Counted from the first letter of the stretch, positions 36,137-44,569 are shown. The stretch is 64,000 bases of DNA from an uncultured Euryhalocaulis sp. (GCA_913055605.1 CAJXKJ010000003.1:1-64000), one strand, 5' to 3'. Numbers and translations: made by a program. Notes: generated by a model from the sequence alone, not told the origin.

Positions 36137-37241
36137 CCTCGGTCTCTTTGATCAGGCGCAGGATGTCGTCGACCGACAGCCATTCGGCGTTGTTGGCGCT
36201 GGTGTAGGAAAAGCCGGGTTCGACCTTGCGGCCCGGCTCGCCGTCGAATTCCGGCTCGGTCGCCTCATCCCACAGCTTGATCTGGGGCATGATGACGAAC
36301 TTGTCGTCGAACTCGTAGGTGAAGTGGCTCTCCTCCTCGGAGACCATGGCCTCGTCCAGCTTCTCGCCCGGGCGGATGCCGATGATCCTGCGCTCGCAAT
36401 CGGGGCAGATGGCGTCGGCCAGGTCGACGATGCGCATGGAGGGGACCTTTTTCACGAAGGTCTCGCCGCCTTCCATGATGCGCGCGCACTCGATCACGAA
36501 TTTCACGCCGTCCTCGATGGACAGCCAGAAGCGGGTCATGCGGTCGTCGGTGATGGTCAGCGCGCCGGTCTTGGCCTGTTTCAGGAAGACCGGGATGACC
36601 GAGCCGCGGCTGCCGATGACATTGCCGTAGCGGACGATGGAGAAGCGCGTGTCCTGCGCGCCGGCCATGTGGTTGGCGGCGATGAACAGCTTTTCCATGC
36701 AGGCCTTGGAGGAGCCGTACAGATTGATCGGCTTCACCGCCTTGTCGGTGCTGACCGCCACGACCTTGCGCACGCCGCGCTGGATGGCGACGCGGATGAC
36801 GTTTTCCGCGCCCAGCACGTTGGTCTTGATGCACTCCATCGGATTGTATTCGGAGGCCACGACCTGCTTCATCGCGGCGGCGTGGAACACGACGTCCACG
36901 TCCTTCATCGCGAAATTCAGCCGTTCGGGGTCGCGCACGTCGCCGATGAAGAAGCGCAGATTCGGGTGGTCGTCGAAGCGCTGGCCCATCCGGTATTGTT
37001 TGAACTCGTCGCGGGAGAACACGACGATCTTCTTCGGATTGTGCGCGGTCAGCGCCCGGTGGACGAAGGAATGGCCGAACGATCCGGTGCCGCCGGTGAC
37101 CAGGATGGTCTTGCCGTTCAGCGGATCGCCGCCGGGGTCTTCCTCCGGATTGGCGCCCTCTTCATGGCGTGGCAGGTTCGCCATCGCCGCTTCCAGCTTT
37201 TTCACCGGAAGGTCGCGCGCACGTTGAAACCCTAGCGCCAT
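36123..37241 (-). CDS. pseB: UDP-N-acetylglucosamine 4,6-dehydratase (inverting)
   Basis: First enzyme of the CMP-pseudaminic acid pathway, an SDR that dehydrates and inverts UDP-GlcNAc. It has 372 residues. KTILVTGGTGSFGHSFVHRAL near 49 is the NAD motif, FHAAAMKQVVASEYNPME the PseB signature, and VRYGNVIGSRGSVIPVF and RIIGIRPGEKLDEAMVSEEES follow. I chose ATG 37241 with AGGGA upstream; a GTG at 37277 would extend it. A ~45-residue N-terminal extension precedes the core. CPDCE near 277 is an unusual local cysteine pair. Confidence 0.94.
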   Translation of the reverse strand: MALGFQRARDLPVKKLEAAMANLPRHEEGANPEEDPGGDPLNGKTILVTGGTGSFGHSFVHRALTAHNPKKIVVFSRDEFKQYRMGQRFDDHPNLRFFIGDVRDPERLNFAMKDVDVVFHAAAMKQVVASEYNPMECIKTNVLGAENVIRVAIQRGVRKVVAVSTDKAVKPINLYGSSKACMEKLFIAANHMAGAQDTRFSIVRYGNVIGSRGSVIPVFLKQAKTGALTITDDRMTRFWLSIEDGVKFVIECARIMEGGETFVKKVPSMRIVDLADAICPDCERRIIGIRPGEKLDEAMVSEEESHFTYEFDDKFVIMPQIKLWDEATEPEFDGEPGRKVEPGFSYTSANNAEWLSVDDILRLIKETEVVDE

Positions 37242-37340
37242 GAGATATTCCCTTGCAGACCCCGTTCCTTCGCGCACCGGCGCGCAGCGTTCAGGATCGG
37301 TCCGCAGTCGAATCTGTTTTGGTTAATGGAGAGTAAGGAA

Positions 37341-38039
37341 ATGGCCCAGGACATGCCGCGGTCGCAAAAACGCGCCTTCCTGGAGGGCGAGGGGGACGCC
37401 TGGTTCGCCCGCAATGTCGCCCGGCTGGGCCATCCCGAAAACGACATCGTGGTCAACGCGATGGAGGCGCTGCAGCTGGAGCCCAAGCGGATCCTGGAGA
37501 TCGGCTGCGCCAATGGCTGGCGCCCGGCGGTGCTGTCCCAGCGCCTGGGGGCGGAGGGATACGGCATCGACCCGTCGTCCAAGGCGATCGAGGACGGCCG
37601 CAAGCGGTTTCCGAAGCTGAAGCTGGACGTCGGCACGGCCGACCATTTGTCGTTCGACGACAATATGTTCGATCTGGTGATCTTCGGTTTCAGCCTCTAT
37701 CTGGTTGATCCGAAAGACTATTTCCGCTGTGTCGAAGAGGCCGACCGGGTGCTGGCCGATGGCGGGGTGCTGGCGATCTTCGATTTCCTGCCGCCCTTCC
37801 CCTACGCCAACGAATACGCCCACGCGCCGGGGGTTCACGCGCACAAGATGATTTTCAGCCGGCTGTTCACCGCGCATCCGGCCTACACGCTGATCAGCCG
37901 GTCCATCAAACCGGAGGGCGCGGACAGCCCCGATCGGCGCGAGGGGATCGACATCCTGTACAAGCGCCTGGCCGACGCCTTCCCCGGCCGCCCGGAAAAC
38001 TGGGAGCGCGGGGAGTCGAAAGAGCCGGGCCAGACGTAA
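37341..38039 (+). CDS. Class I SAM-dependent methyltransferase
   Basis: A 232-residue methyltransferase divergent from the pse operon. RILEIGCANGWRPAVLSQRLGAEGYGIDPS is motif I with the acidic SAM ribose residue, then FDLVIFGFSLYLVDPKDYFRCVEEADRVLADGGVLAIFDF is the methyltransferase-11 second half. Homologues occur next to nonulosonic-acid genes, so O-methylation of surface sugar is plausible but not shown. GGAG about 9 bases upstream supports ATG 37341 over ATG 37326. Confidence 0.8.
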   Translation: MAQDMPRSQKRAFLEGEGDAWFARNVARLGHPENDIVVNAMEALQLEPKRILEIGCANGWRPAVLSQRLGAEGYGIDPSSKAIEDGRKRFPKLKLDVGTADHLSFDDNMFDLVIFGFSLYLVDPKDYFRCVEEADRVLADGGVLAIFDFLPPFPYANEYAHAPGVHAHKMIFSRLFTAHPAYTLISRSIKPEGADSPDRREGIDILYKRLADAFPGRPENWERGESKEPGQT

Positions 38040-38040
38040 G

Positions 38041-38063
38041 CCAGCCAGACTTAGGCTGGCTGG
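38041..38063. terminator. Hairpin between convergent methyltransferase and transporter genes
   Basis: CCAGCCAG (38041-38048) pairs exactly with CTGGCTGG (38056-38063) around a 7-base loop, directly after the methyltransferase stop and before the transporter stop (38077). It is likely to terminate both convergent transcripts. Confidence 0.6.
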
Positions 38064-38076
38064 GCCTAGGCGGGAC

Positions 38077-39354
38077 TTAAACGGGCAGGGCGGCCATCCG
38101 CCGCCGCATCGGCTTCAGGACGAACCAGGCGAGCAGGGCGGTGAGGAAATCCATCGCCGCGACGATCATGAACACCGCCGGCCAGGACCCGGTGCGTTCA
38201 TAGAGCAGGGCCGCCAGCGGCCCGCCCAGAATGCTGCCCACCGCCGTGGCGATCAGCAGGAAGCCGAAATTGTTCGCCGCCCAGCGCGGGCCGAACAGAT
38301 CGGCCTGAAGCGACGGAAACAGGGAGAAAATCTCCCCCCAGCCGAAAAACACGAGCCCCGTCAGCAGCACGAACAGCAGCGGATTCGTGCCGAACTGCAG
38401 CAGCAGGAGGATCGCCGCGCCCTCCAGCGTGAAGGCGAGGACCATCGTGTTTTCCCGCCCGATATGGTCGGAGACCCAGCCGAAAAAGGGGCGGGTGACG
38501 CCATTGGCCGCCCGGTCCACGGTCAGGGCCAGCGGCAGGGCCGCCAGGCCCAGCACCGTGACCTCCGGCGTGATGCCGAAATCGGCGGCGAACGCCCCGA
38601 TCTGGGAGATCACCATCAGCCCGCCGGTGGAGATCATCGACATCATCACGAACAGCAGCCAGAACATCGGCGTCTTCAGCATCTGGCGCGGGGAATAGGA
38701 GCGCGCGGCCTCCGCGGCGGCTTGCTCCGCGCGGACCGGCGGCGCGGCGCCCGCCGGCGGGCGGCGGAAGCCGAGCGCCGCGGCGATGCACACCGCCCCG
38801 ATCACCAGCCCATAAACCAGCAGCGCCTGGCGGTAGCCGGAGGCCTGGATCGCCGAGGCGATGGGAAAGGTGGTCAGGATCGCGCCGAAGCCGTAACTGC
38901 CCGCCGCCATGCCGATGGCGAAGCCGCGCCGGTCCGGAAACCATTTCGACATCAGCTCCAGCACCACGACATAGATCATGCCGGTGCCGACGCCCGACAG
39001 GACGCCATAGCTGACATAGAGCAGGGGCAGGGACTGCACGTAGGCGGAGCTGACCCAGCTCAAGCCAACCAGAACGCCGCCGGCAAGCGCGAACGCGCGG
39101 GAGCTGAAGCGCTGGGCCAGGAAGCCGTGCAGGGGGCCGAGGCCGCATTGGCAGATGCTGAAGATCGCGATGGTGACCTGGAGCGCGGACAGCGAGACCG
39201 CGAGCTCTGCCCGCATCGGCTGGACGAACAGCGCCCAGACATATTGCGGGCTGGAGATCGCCATCATCGCCGCGACGCCCAGCGCCAGCTGCAGCCAGCG
39301 GCCGGGACCGAGAATGGCGGGCGCGCGCGAGGCGTTTGGCGCGGCGTCTGTCAT
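38077..39354 (-). CDS. MFS transporter of the oxalate/formate antiporter (OFA) type
   Basis: A 425-residue major facilitator with about 12 membrane segments. The MFS loop LSGVGTGMIYVVVLELMSKWFPDRRGFAIGMAAGSYGFGA is the OFA signature. The N-terminus (SSPQYVWALFVQPMRAELAVSLSALQVTIAIFSI) and the loop GVTRPFFGWVSDHIGRENTM also match. Oxalate, formate or another carboxylate could be the substrate, which sequence alone does not settle. The leader has a strong hairpin covering its ribosome site. Confidence 0.88.
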   Translation of the reverse strand: MTDAAPNASRAPAILGPGRWLQLALGVAAMMAISSPQYVWALFVQPMRAELAVSLSALQVTIAIFSICQCGLGPLHGFLAQRFSSRAFALAGGVLVGLSWVSSAYVQSLPLLYVSYGVLSGVGTGMIYVVVLELMSKWFPDRRGFAIGMAAGSYGFGAILTTFPIASAIQASGYRQALLVYGLVIGAVCIAAALGFRRPPAGAAPPVRAEQAAAEAARSYSPRQMLKTPMFWLLFVMMSMISTGGLMVISQIGAFAADFGITPEVTVLGLAALPLALTVDRAANGVTRPFFGWVSDHIGRENTMVLAFTLEGAAILLLLQFGTNPLLFVLLTGLVFFGWGEIFSLFPSLQADLFGPRWAANNFGFLLIATAVGSILGGPLAALLYERTGSWPAVFMIVAAMDFLTALLAWFVLKPMRRRMAALPV

Positions 39355-39360
39355 GGCGTT

Positions 39361-39406
39361 TCCCCCGTCCGCCGGCGTCTGATGCGGCCGGTCGGACGGG
39401 GAAAGA
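39361..39406 (-). promoter_or_regulatory. Leader hairpin over the transporter ribosome-binding site
   Basis: TTTCCCCCGTCCG (39361-39373) pairs with CGGACGGGGAAA (39395-39406) with one extra C, and an inner CCGGC/GCCGG stem extends it. On the minus strand the arm nearest the ATG (39354) contains GGGGGA, the only plausible ribosome site. Folding would hide it, a layout used by thermosensors, riboswitches and sRNA targets. It could instead be a terminator for the upstream lipoprotein gene. Confidence 0.55.
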
Positions 39407-39469
39407 GTGAGGGCTAAGCCGCGCCCTGGCTAGTCACAAGCTGGCTAGCCGCGGCCAAGCGAGCCGGGA

Positions 39470-40333
39470 TCAGGACTGGAACGGGACCAGGGCCAGCTGG
39501 GCCTGGGTCACGCCGGTGCGGAATTCGGCCAGATCGGGCGGCGCGCCGTCCGGCACCGGATTGTTGTGCAGCACCAGAAGATGATCGAGCTGCTGGGCGA
39601 AGCGGCCGGCGGCCTCCTCGTCGGCGCTGTTGAAATCGTCGCGCCAGGCCTCGAAGGCGGAGCGGGCGGCGCGGATGAAGCCCCAGCTGTCCTGGAACTC
39701 CGCCGGGTCGGTCACCACGCCGTCATTGATCGACACGTTGTACTCGGCGCGGGCGGCCTCCAACACCGCGGACAGCGCCTCTGCCCGCTGGGCCAGGGTG
39801 GCGTCCACGGCCTCGACGGCCTTGTCCAGCTCCACGAAGGTGGCGTCCACGGCCGCGCTGATCTCGGCGGCGGTGGCGTCGGCCTCGCCCAGCTCGACGA
39901 TCACGTCGCCGGCCTGGGCGGCCGATTCCGCGCCGTACTGGCGCAGATTGTCCATCGCCTCGGAATACAGCTCCACCTGCGGGTGGGACAGGTGCGGCCT
40001 GGCCATGTCGCGCTCGCCGGCGGCGTACAGCGCCTCGCCGGCCATGGTGTGGCCGCGGATCAGCAGGAAGTCCGCCACCGCGCGCGCCTGGGGATCCAGC
40101 TGGGCCACCGCGCCGGCTTCGCCTTCGCCGCCCTCGGCGCCCATCATCGTCATGCCGTGGCCGGCCATCGGATCGGCGGCCTCGTCGACACCGCCTCCGT
40201 CCATGCCGCCCGGCGCGACGGCGTCGGCAACTTCGGTTTCGGCGGCGCCGGTTTCAGCCTGATCGGCCTGTCCGCATGCGCTCAGTACGGCGGCGGCGGC
40301 CACGCTGGCGCTCAGCTTCCACTTGAATTCCAT
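39470..40333 (-). CDS. Lipoprotein with Met/His-rich segment, function unknown
   Basis: A 287-residue lipoprotein. The signal peptide ends at a lipobox (VLSACGQAD, Cys20). Residues ~43-68 contain GGMDGGGVDEAADPMAGHGMTMMG, rich in Met and His, a possible metal-binding stretch. The remainder is helical with RGHTMAGEALYAAGERDMARPHLSHPQVELYSEAMDN. I do not recognise a family. GAGGA 9 bases upstream supports ATG 40333. The Fur-type palindrome in the shared promoter with the PiuC-like gene suggests an iron-linked role. Confidence 0.65.
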   Translation of the reverse strand: MEFKWKLSASVAAAAVLSACGQADQAETGAAETEVADAVAPGGMDGGGVDEAADPMAGHGMTMMGAEGGEGEAGAVAQLDPQARAVADFLLIRGHTMAGEALYAAGERDMARPHLSHPQVELYSEAMDNLRQYGAESAAQAGDVIVELGEADATAAEISAAVDATFVELDKAVEAVDATLAQRAEALSAVLEAARAEYNVSINDGVVTDPAEFQDSWGFIRAARSAFEAWRDDFNSADEEAAGRFAQQLDHLLVLHNNPVPDGAPPDLAEFRTGVTQAQLALVPFQS

Positions 40334-40398
40334 GGGGTTCGGTCCTCTTTCGGTCCTGTCTTGCCCGTCGGCGGTCTATATATAGGCTCGTTCCCTAC

Positions 40399-40415
40399 TT
40401 GCAAACGAGTTGCAA
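40399..40415. promoter_or_regulatory. Candidate Fur-type palindrome in a divergent promoter
   Basis: TTGCAAACGAGTTGCAA is a 17-base imperfect palindrome (6 of 8 positions match between halves) close to the TGCAA-type boxes reported for alphaproteobacterial Fur/Mur. It lies about 15 bases before a TATATATA block (40377-40384) that serves as a likely -10 for the minus-strand lipoprotein gene, and 10 bases before the plus-strand PiuC start (40425). One bound repressor could silence both. Confidence 0.6.
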
Positions 40416-40424
40416 CAAGGTCGC

Positions 40425-41087
40425 ATGTTCCTCGTCCTCTCCGATCTGCTCCCGCCCGACGCGCTGGCCTCGGTCCGGGAAGCCGCCGCACAGGCCAAAT
40501 TCACCGACGGCAAGGCCACCGCGGGCGCCGAGGCGCGCCGGGTGAAAGACAATACCCAGGCCACCGCCGAGGACCCGGCGGCGCGAATCGCGCTGGGACT
40601 GGTGCGCGAGGCGCTGGAGGCCGACGGCCGGTTCCGCGCCGCCGCCCGTCCGGCCCGCATGACGCCCCTGATGCTGAGCCGGACCGAAAAGGCGATGGAG
40701 TACGGCGCGCATATCGACGACGCGCTGATGGGCAAAGGCGCGGACCGGATTCGCGCCGACATCGCCTTCACCGTGTTCCTGAGCGCCCCGGAAGATTACG
40801 AGGGCGGGGCGCTGGTGATCGAGGAGGTCTCGGCGGAGCGGGAAATCCGCCTGCCGGTGGGCTCGGCGATTCTGTATCCGGCCTCCACCCTTCACCGCGT
40901 GGCGCCGGTGACCAAGGGCGCGCGCCTGGCGGCGGTGGGCTGGGTGCAGAGCGCGGTGCGCGACCCGGCCCGGCGCGAAATCCTGTACGATCTGGAGCAG
41001 GCGGTTCCGAAAGTGACCGACGACACGGCGCGCTTGAAGCTGCGCAAGACGATCTCCAATCTGTTGCGCATGTGGGCGGAGACGTGA
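40425..41087 (+). CDS. PKHD-type Fe(II)/2-oxoglutarate dioxygenase (PiuC/YbiX-like)
   Basis: A 220-residue dioxygenase, PiuC-like. Iron ligands His96 and Asp98 are in YGAHIDDALMG, His157 in STLHRVAPVTKGARLAAVGW, and Arg167 binds 2-oxoglutarate. The family start MFLVLSDLLPPDALASVREAA is conserved, which supports ATG 40425 over an upstream frame. PiuC genes are commonly iron-repressed and sit near siderophore receptors. Here no receptor is visible, but a Fur-type site lies directly upstream. Confidence 0.92.
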   Translation: MFLVLSDLLPPDALASVREAAAQAKFTDGKATAGAEARRVKDNTQATAEDPAARIALGLVREALEADGRFRAAARPARMTPLMLSRTEKAMEYGAHIDDALMGKGADRIRADIAFTVFLSAPEDYEGGALVIEEVSAEREIRLPVGSAILYPASTLHRVAPVTKGARLAAVGWVQSAVRDPARREILYDLEQAVPKVTDDTARLKLRKTISNLLRMWAET

Positions 41088-41100
41088 CGGGGACGATGGC

Positions 41101-41457
41101 GTGATCGAGCAAGGCGCAGCCGATGCGTTCGTGGCCGACTGGATCGCGGCCTGGAACGCCCGCGACCTGGACGCGGTGCTGGATCACTATGCCGACGACA
41201 TCGTGTTCTGGTCGCCGCGCATCAAGATCGTGACCGGGCGGGACATCGCCTGCGTCGAGGGCAAGCCGGCGCTGGAGGCCTATTGGTCCAAGGCGATGGA
41301 GGACGCGCCCGAGCTCCGATTCACGCTGCAGCGCGTCTATGTCGGGTCGGAGGCGATCACCATCGCCTACGCCAATCATCGCGGCGAGAACGCGGCCGAG
41401 ACGCTGGTCTTCGACAGGCACGGCCGGGTGAAGCTGGCCGTGGCCACGTATCGCTGA
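41101..41457 (+). CDS. NTF2-like / SnoaL-type small protein
   Basis: A 118-residue single-domain protein starting at GTG 41101, 13 bases after the PiuC stop. FVADWIAAWNARDLDAVLDHYADDIVFWSPRI is the standard NTF2-like helix-strand beginning, with ALEAYWSKAM and AITIAYANHRGENAAETLVFD completing the cone fold. The activity is unknown. It appears to be in a run with the PiuC-like and LhgO-like genes. Confidence 0.8.
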   Translation: MIEQGAADAFVADWIAAWNARDLDAVLDHYADDIVFWSPRIKIVTGRDIACVEGKPALEAYWSKAMEDAPELRFTLQRVYVGSEAITIAYANHRGENAAETLVFDRHGRVKLAVATYR

Positions 41458-41473
41458 GCCGGCCCGCGAGACG

Positions 41474-42586
41474 ATGAGCGAAGATTTTCGGATTGAAGCG
41501 GCCGTCATCGGCGCCGGCGCGGTGGGCCTCGCCTGCGCGCGGGCGCTGGCCCTGTCGGGGCGCGAGACCATCGTGCTGGAGGCCGGGCCGCGCTTCGGGG
41601 AGGGAGTCAGCTCCCGTTCCTCCGAAGTCGTGCATGCGGGCCTGTATTATCCGGCCGGGTCGCTGAAGGCGCGCGCCTGCGTGACCGGGCGCCGGCAGCT
41701 CTACGACTACATGCAGGCGCGCGGCGTGCCGCACCGCAAATGCGGAAAGCTGGTCGTGGCCTGCAGCGACGCGGAGACCGGGGCGCTGGAGGGCATCGCG
41801 GCGAAGGCGGCGGAGAACGATTGCGAGGGCGTGTACCTGATCTCCGGCGACGAGGCGCGGGCGATGGAGCCGGCGCTGGCGCCGAACGTGACCGCCGCGC
41901 TCGTCTCCTCCGAGACGGGCGTGTTCGACAGCCATTCCTACATGCTGGCCCTGCTGGGCGAGGTGGAGGATGCCGGCGGGTCGCTGGCGCTGAACGCGCC
42001 GTTTCTTAGCGGCGCGGTGGAGGACGACGGCGTCCGGCTGGAGGTCGGGGGCGAGGCGGCGACGATTCTGAAGGCCGATATCGTGGTCAACGCCGCGGGC
42101 CTGCACGCCAGCGAGGTCGCGCGCGCCATCGACGGGCTGGACCCCGCAACCGTGCCGGACACGCGCTATGCCCGCGGCTGTTATTTCGCGGTGGCGGGGG
42201 CGAGCCCGTTTTCCCGCCTGATCTATCCGGTGCCGGAGCCGGGCGGGCTGGGCGTGCATCTGACCTTCGATCTCGGCGGGGCGATCCGGTTCGGCCCGGA
42301 CGTCGAGTGGATCGAGACGCTGAACTATGACGTCGACCCGGCGCGCAGCGCGAAATTCAACGACGCGATCAAGCGCTACTGGCCCGGTCTCGGCGACAAG
42401 CCTCTGTCGCCCGCCTATTCCGGCATCCGGCCGAAGATTTCGGCGCAGGGCGAACCGGCGGCCGATTTCCGCATCGACGGGCCGGCTGCGCACGGCGTGC
42501 GCGGCCTGATCAATCTGTACGGGGTGGAATCGCCCGGCCTGACCGCCAGCCTGGCGCTGGCCGATCTGGTCGTGGCCGAACTCTGA
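41474..42586 (+). CDS. FAD-dependent L-2-hydroxyglutarate oxidase-like protein
   Basis: A 370-residue DAO-family flavoprotein, LhgO-like. The Rossmann FAD motif AAVIGAGAVGLACARALALSGRETIVLEAG is at the N-terminus, followed by SSRSSEVVHAGLYYPAGSLKARACVTGRRQL, characteristic of L2HGDH-type oxidases, and a C-terminal DFRIDGPAAHGVRGLINLYGVESPGLTASLAL. Substrate L-2-hydroxyglutarate is likely by family but not proven. It follows the NTF2-like gene by 16 bases. Confidence 0.88.
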   Translation: MSEDFRIEAAVIGAGAVGLACARALALSGRETIVLEAGPRFGEGVSSRSSEVVHAGLYYPAGSLKARACVTGRRQLYDYMQARGVPHRKCGKLVVACSDAETGALEGIAAKAAENDCEGVYLISGDEARAMEPALAPNVTAALVSSETGVFDSHSYMLALLGEVEDAGGSLALNAPFLSGAVEDDGVRLEVGGEAATILKADIVVNAAGLHASEVARAIDGLDPATVPDTRYARGCYFAVAGASPFSRLIYPVPEPGGLGVHLTFDLGGAIRFGPDVEWIETLNYDVDPARSAKFNDAIKRYWPGLGDKPLSPAYSGIRPKISAQGEPAADFRIDGPAAHGVRGLINLYGVESPGLTASLALADLVVAEL

Positions 42587-42604
42587 TCTTGCCCTGAGCC
42601 GACC

Positions 42605-43771
42605 CTAGCCGGCCGCCACGCGGACCGGGGTTTCGCGGATGTCCGCCAGCGCGGCGCGCAGCGCGGCTGCGACCCGGTCCTGCGACTCCTCGTCCAGATA
42701 GGGGTGCATGGGCAGGCTGATGACCCGTTGCGCCAGATCGTCGGTGACCGGCAGGGCGCCGCCCTCCACCCCCGCGCCCGAATAGGGCGCCTGATGGTGC
42801 AGCGGGCCGGGATAATAGGCGGCCGTGGGCACGCCGACGGCCTTCATCGACTCCATCACCGCGGCGCGTTCGCCCGGCTCCAGAAGCACGGTGTATTGCG
42901 CCCAGGTGGACACGCCGCCCGCGATCACCGCGGGGGTGACCACGATGTCCGACAGGAGGTCGTTATAGCGCGCCGCGATGCGGTTCCGCGCCTCGATCTC
43001 CTCCGGGAAGATTTCCAGCTTCTCCAGCAGGATCGCGGCCTGCATCGTGTCCAGCCGGGAATTGGTGCCGATATGGTCGTGACTATAGCGCTCCGCCCCC
43101 GTGCCGTGATTGCGCAGGGAGCGCAGGCGCACCGCGATGTCCGCGTCATCGGTGTGCATCACGCCGCCGTCGCCGTAACAGCCCAGCGGCTTGGCCGGGA
43201 AGAAGCTGGTGGAGACCGCGTCGGCCCATTCGCCGCTCATCCTGCCGTTCAGCGTCGCGCCATAGGATTGCGCCGCGTCGGACAGAAGCTTCAGCCCGTG
43301 GCGGTCGCAGATTTCGCGGATCGCCGGATAGTCGGCGGTCTGGCCGAACAGGTCGACGGCGATGACCACGCGCGGGGTCAGCTTTCCTTCGTCCAGCGTC
43401 TGCTGGATGGCGCGCTCCAGGCTGGCCGGGTCCACGTTGAACGTGTCCGGCAGGACGTCGACGAAGACGACATTGCTGCGTACCAGCGCCACCACTTCGG
43501 GCGTCGCGGCGAAGGTGAAGCTGGGGCAGAAGACGACGTCGTCCTGCCCGATCTCCCACGCCAGCAGCGGTAGAAGCAGGCTGTGCGTGCCGCTGCCGCA
43601 GGAGACGGTCTCGGTCATGCCGGCGAATTCGCCGAGGCGCTGCTCCAGCTGCATCACCTCCGGCCCCAGAACATACTGGCCGTGGTCCAGAACGCGGGCG
43701 ATGGCGGCGTCGATACGGTCGCGGATGCGGGCCTGTTGCGCCGCAAGGTCGATGAAAGGCAGTGGCTGCAC
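42605..43771 (-). CDS. DegT/DnrJ/EryC1/StrS-type sugar aminotransferase (WbpE-like)
   Basis: A 388-residue PLP enzyme that aminates a nucleotide-linked keto-sugar. PFIDLAAQQARIRDRIDAAIARVLDHGQYVLGPEV opens the family, SGTHSLLLPLLA binds PLP phosphate, and STSFFPAKPLGCYGDGG holds the Schiff-base Lys in WbpE form (UDP-3-oxo-GlcNAcA aminotransferase). The start is GTG 43771. It stands away from the pse operon, and no WbpA/B/D partner is in the window, so its sugar is unknown. Confidence 0.87.
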   Translation of the reverse strand: MQPLPFIDLAAQQARIRDRIDAAIARVLDHGQYVLGPEVMQLEQRLGEFAGMTETVSCGSGTHSLLLPLLAWEIGQDDVVFCPSFTFAATPEVVALVRSNVVFVDVLPDTFNVDPASLERAIQQTLDEGKLTPRVVIAVDLFGQTADYPAIREICDRHGLKLLSDAAQSYGATLNGRMSGEWADAVSTSFFPAKPLGCYGDGGVMHTDDADIAVRLRSLRNHGTGAERYSHDHIGTNSRLDTMQAAILLEKLEIFPEEIEARNRIAARYNDLLSDIVVTPAVIAGGVSTWAQYTVLLEPGERAAVMESMKAVGVPTAAYYPGPLHHQAPYSGAGVEGGALPVTDDLAQRVISLPMHPYLDEESQDRVAAALRAALADIRETPVRVAAG

Positions 43772-43904
43772 GCGGAAATTCCCCGGTATTTCGTCCCGTT
43801 AGCTGTGTGACACGGGCGGACGGCGCGCGTCCATCCTTCGCACATGCACAATGCGTTGCGGAATGTTACGGGCCGGTTTTCGGGGCCAGGTTTTCGGGGT
43901 GGGG

Positions 43905-44477
43905 CTAGGAGCCGCCGGAGGCGAGGGCCGCCTCGATCAGCGCGCGCCCGTCGGGGGACACCCAGTCCGGCGCGCCCCAGGTGCGGCCGATCTCCTGACC
44001 CGCCGCGTCATAGATCACGGTCAGGGGAAGGGACGGCGTGCCCATCAGGCTGGGCGCGACCAGGTCCGGATCGTGGTGGAAGCCGAGCGCGGTCAGCTCG
44101 TTCTGGGCGTAGAAATCGACGCCCTTCTGCGCCTCGCCGTCCAGATTGATGGCGACCACCGCCAGCCCCTCGCCGCCATAATCGGCCTGAAGCTCGTTCA
44201 GCGCGGGCATTTCGACGACGCAGGGCGCGCACCAGGTGGCCCACAGATTGACCAGCGTCGCGCGCTCGCCCATCAGCCCGGCCAGGGTCTGGTCCTGTCC
44301 GTCCGCGCCGACCAGCGCCAGCTCGGGCGGGGCGGCGCCCTCATCGGTCGCCTCGAAATCGGCCATCTCGCCCTTCGCATAGGCGGCCAGAACGCCGGCG
44401 CCGGAGCCGGCGGGCTCTGGCGAGCCGCAGGCCGACAGGGCGAAAACCGCCAGCAGGGAAAGGCCGATGCGCGTCAT
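43905..44477 (-). CDS. TlpA-like thioredoxin-fold lipoprotein
   Basis: A 190-residue envelope thiol-disulfide protein. The lipobox is LSAC (Cys17) and the redox motif WCAPC is at residues 82-86 in LVNLWATWCAPCVVEMPALNEL, with the cis-Pro in MGTPSLPLTVIYDAAG. Known relatives reduce periplasmic disulfides or assist cytochrome maturation. I prefer ATG 44477 over TTG 44489. It is divergent from the acyltransferase gene. Confidence 0.9.
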   Translation of the reverse strand: MTRIGLSLLAVFALSACGSPEPAGSGAGVLAAYAKGEMADFEATDEGAAPPELALVGADGQDQTLAGLMGERATLVNLWATWCAPCVVEMPALNELQADYGGEGLAVVAINLDGEAQKGVDFYAQNELTALGFHHDPDLVAPSLMGTPSLPLTVIYDAAGQEIGRTWGAPDWVSPDGRALIEAALASGGS

Positions 44478-44569
44478 CGCGTCTTGCAATGGGGCGCTGG
44501 CGCAGGCACGTCAAGCGCCGGAGCGCTCACAGTCACGTGCGCGCGGCGAGGCGGAAATCCCCGGCCCGG

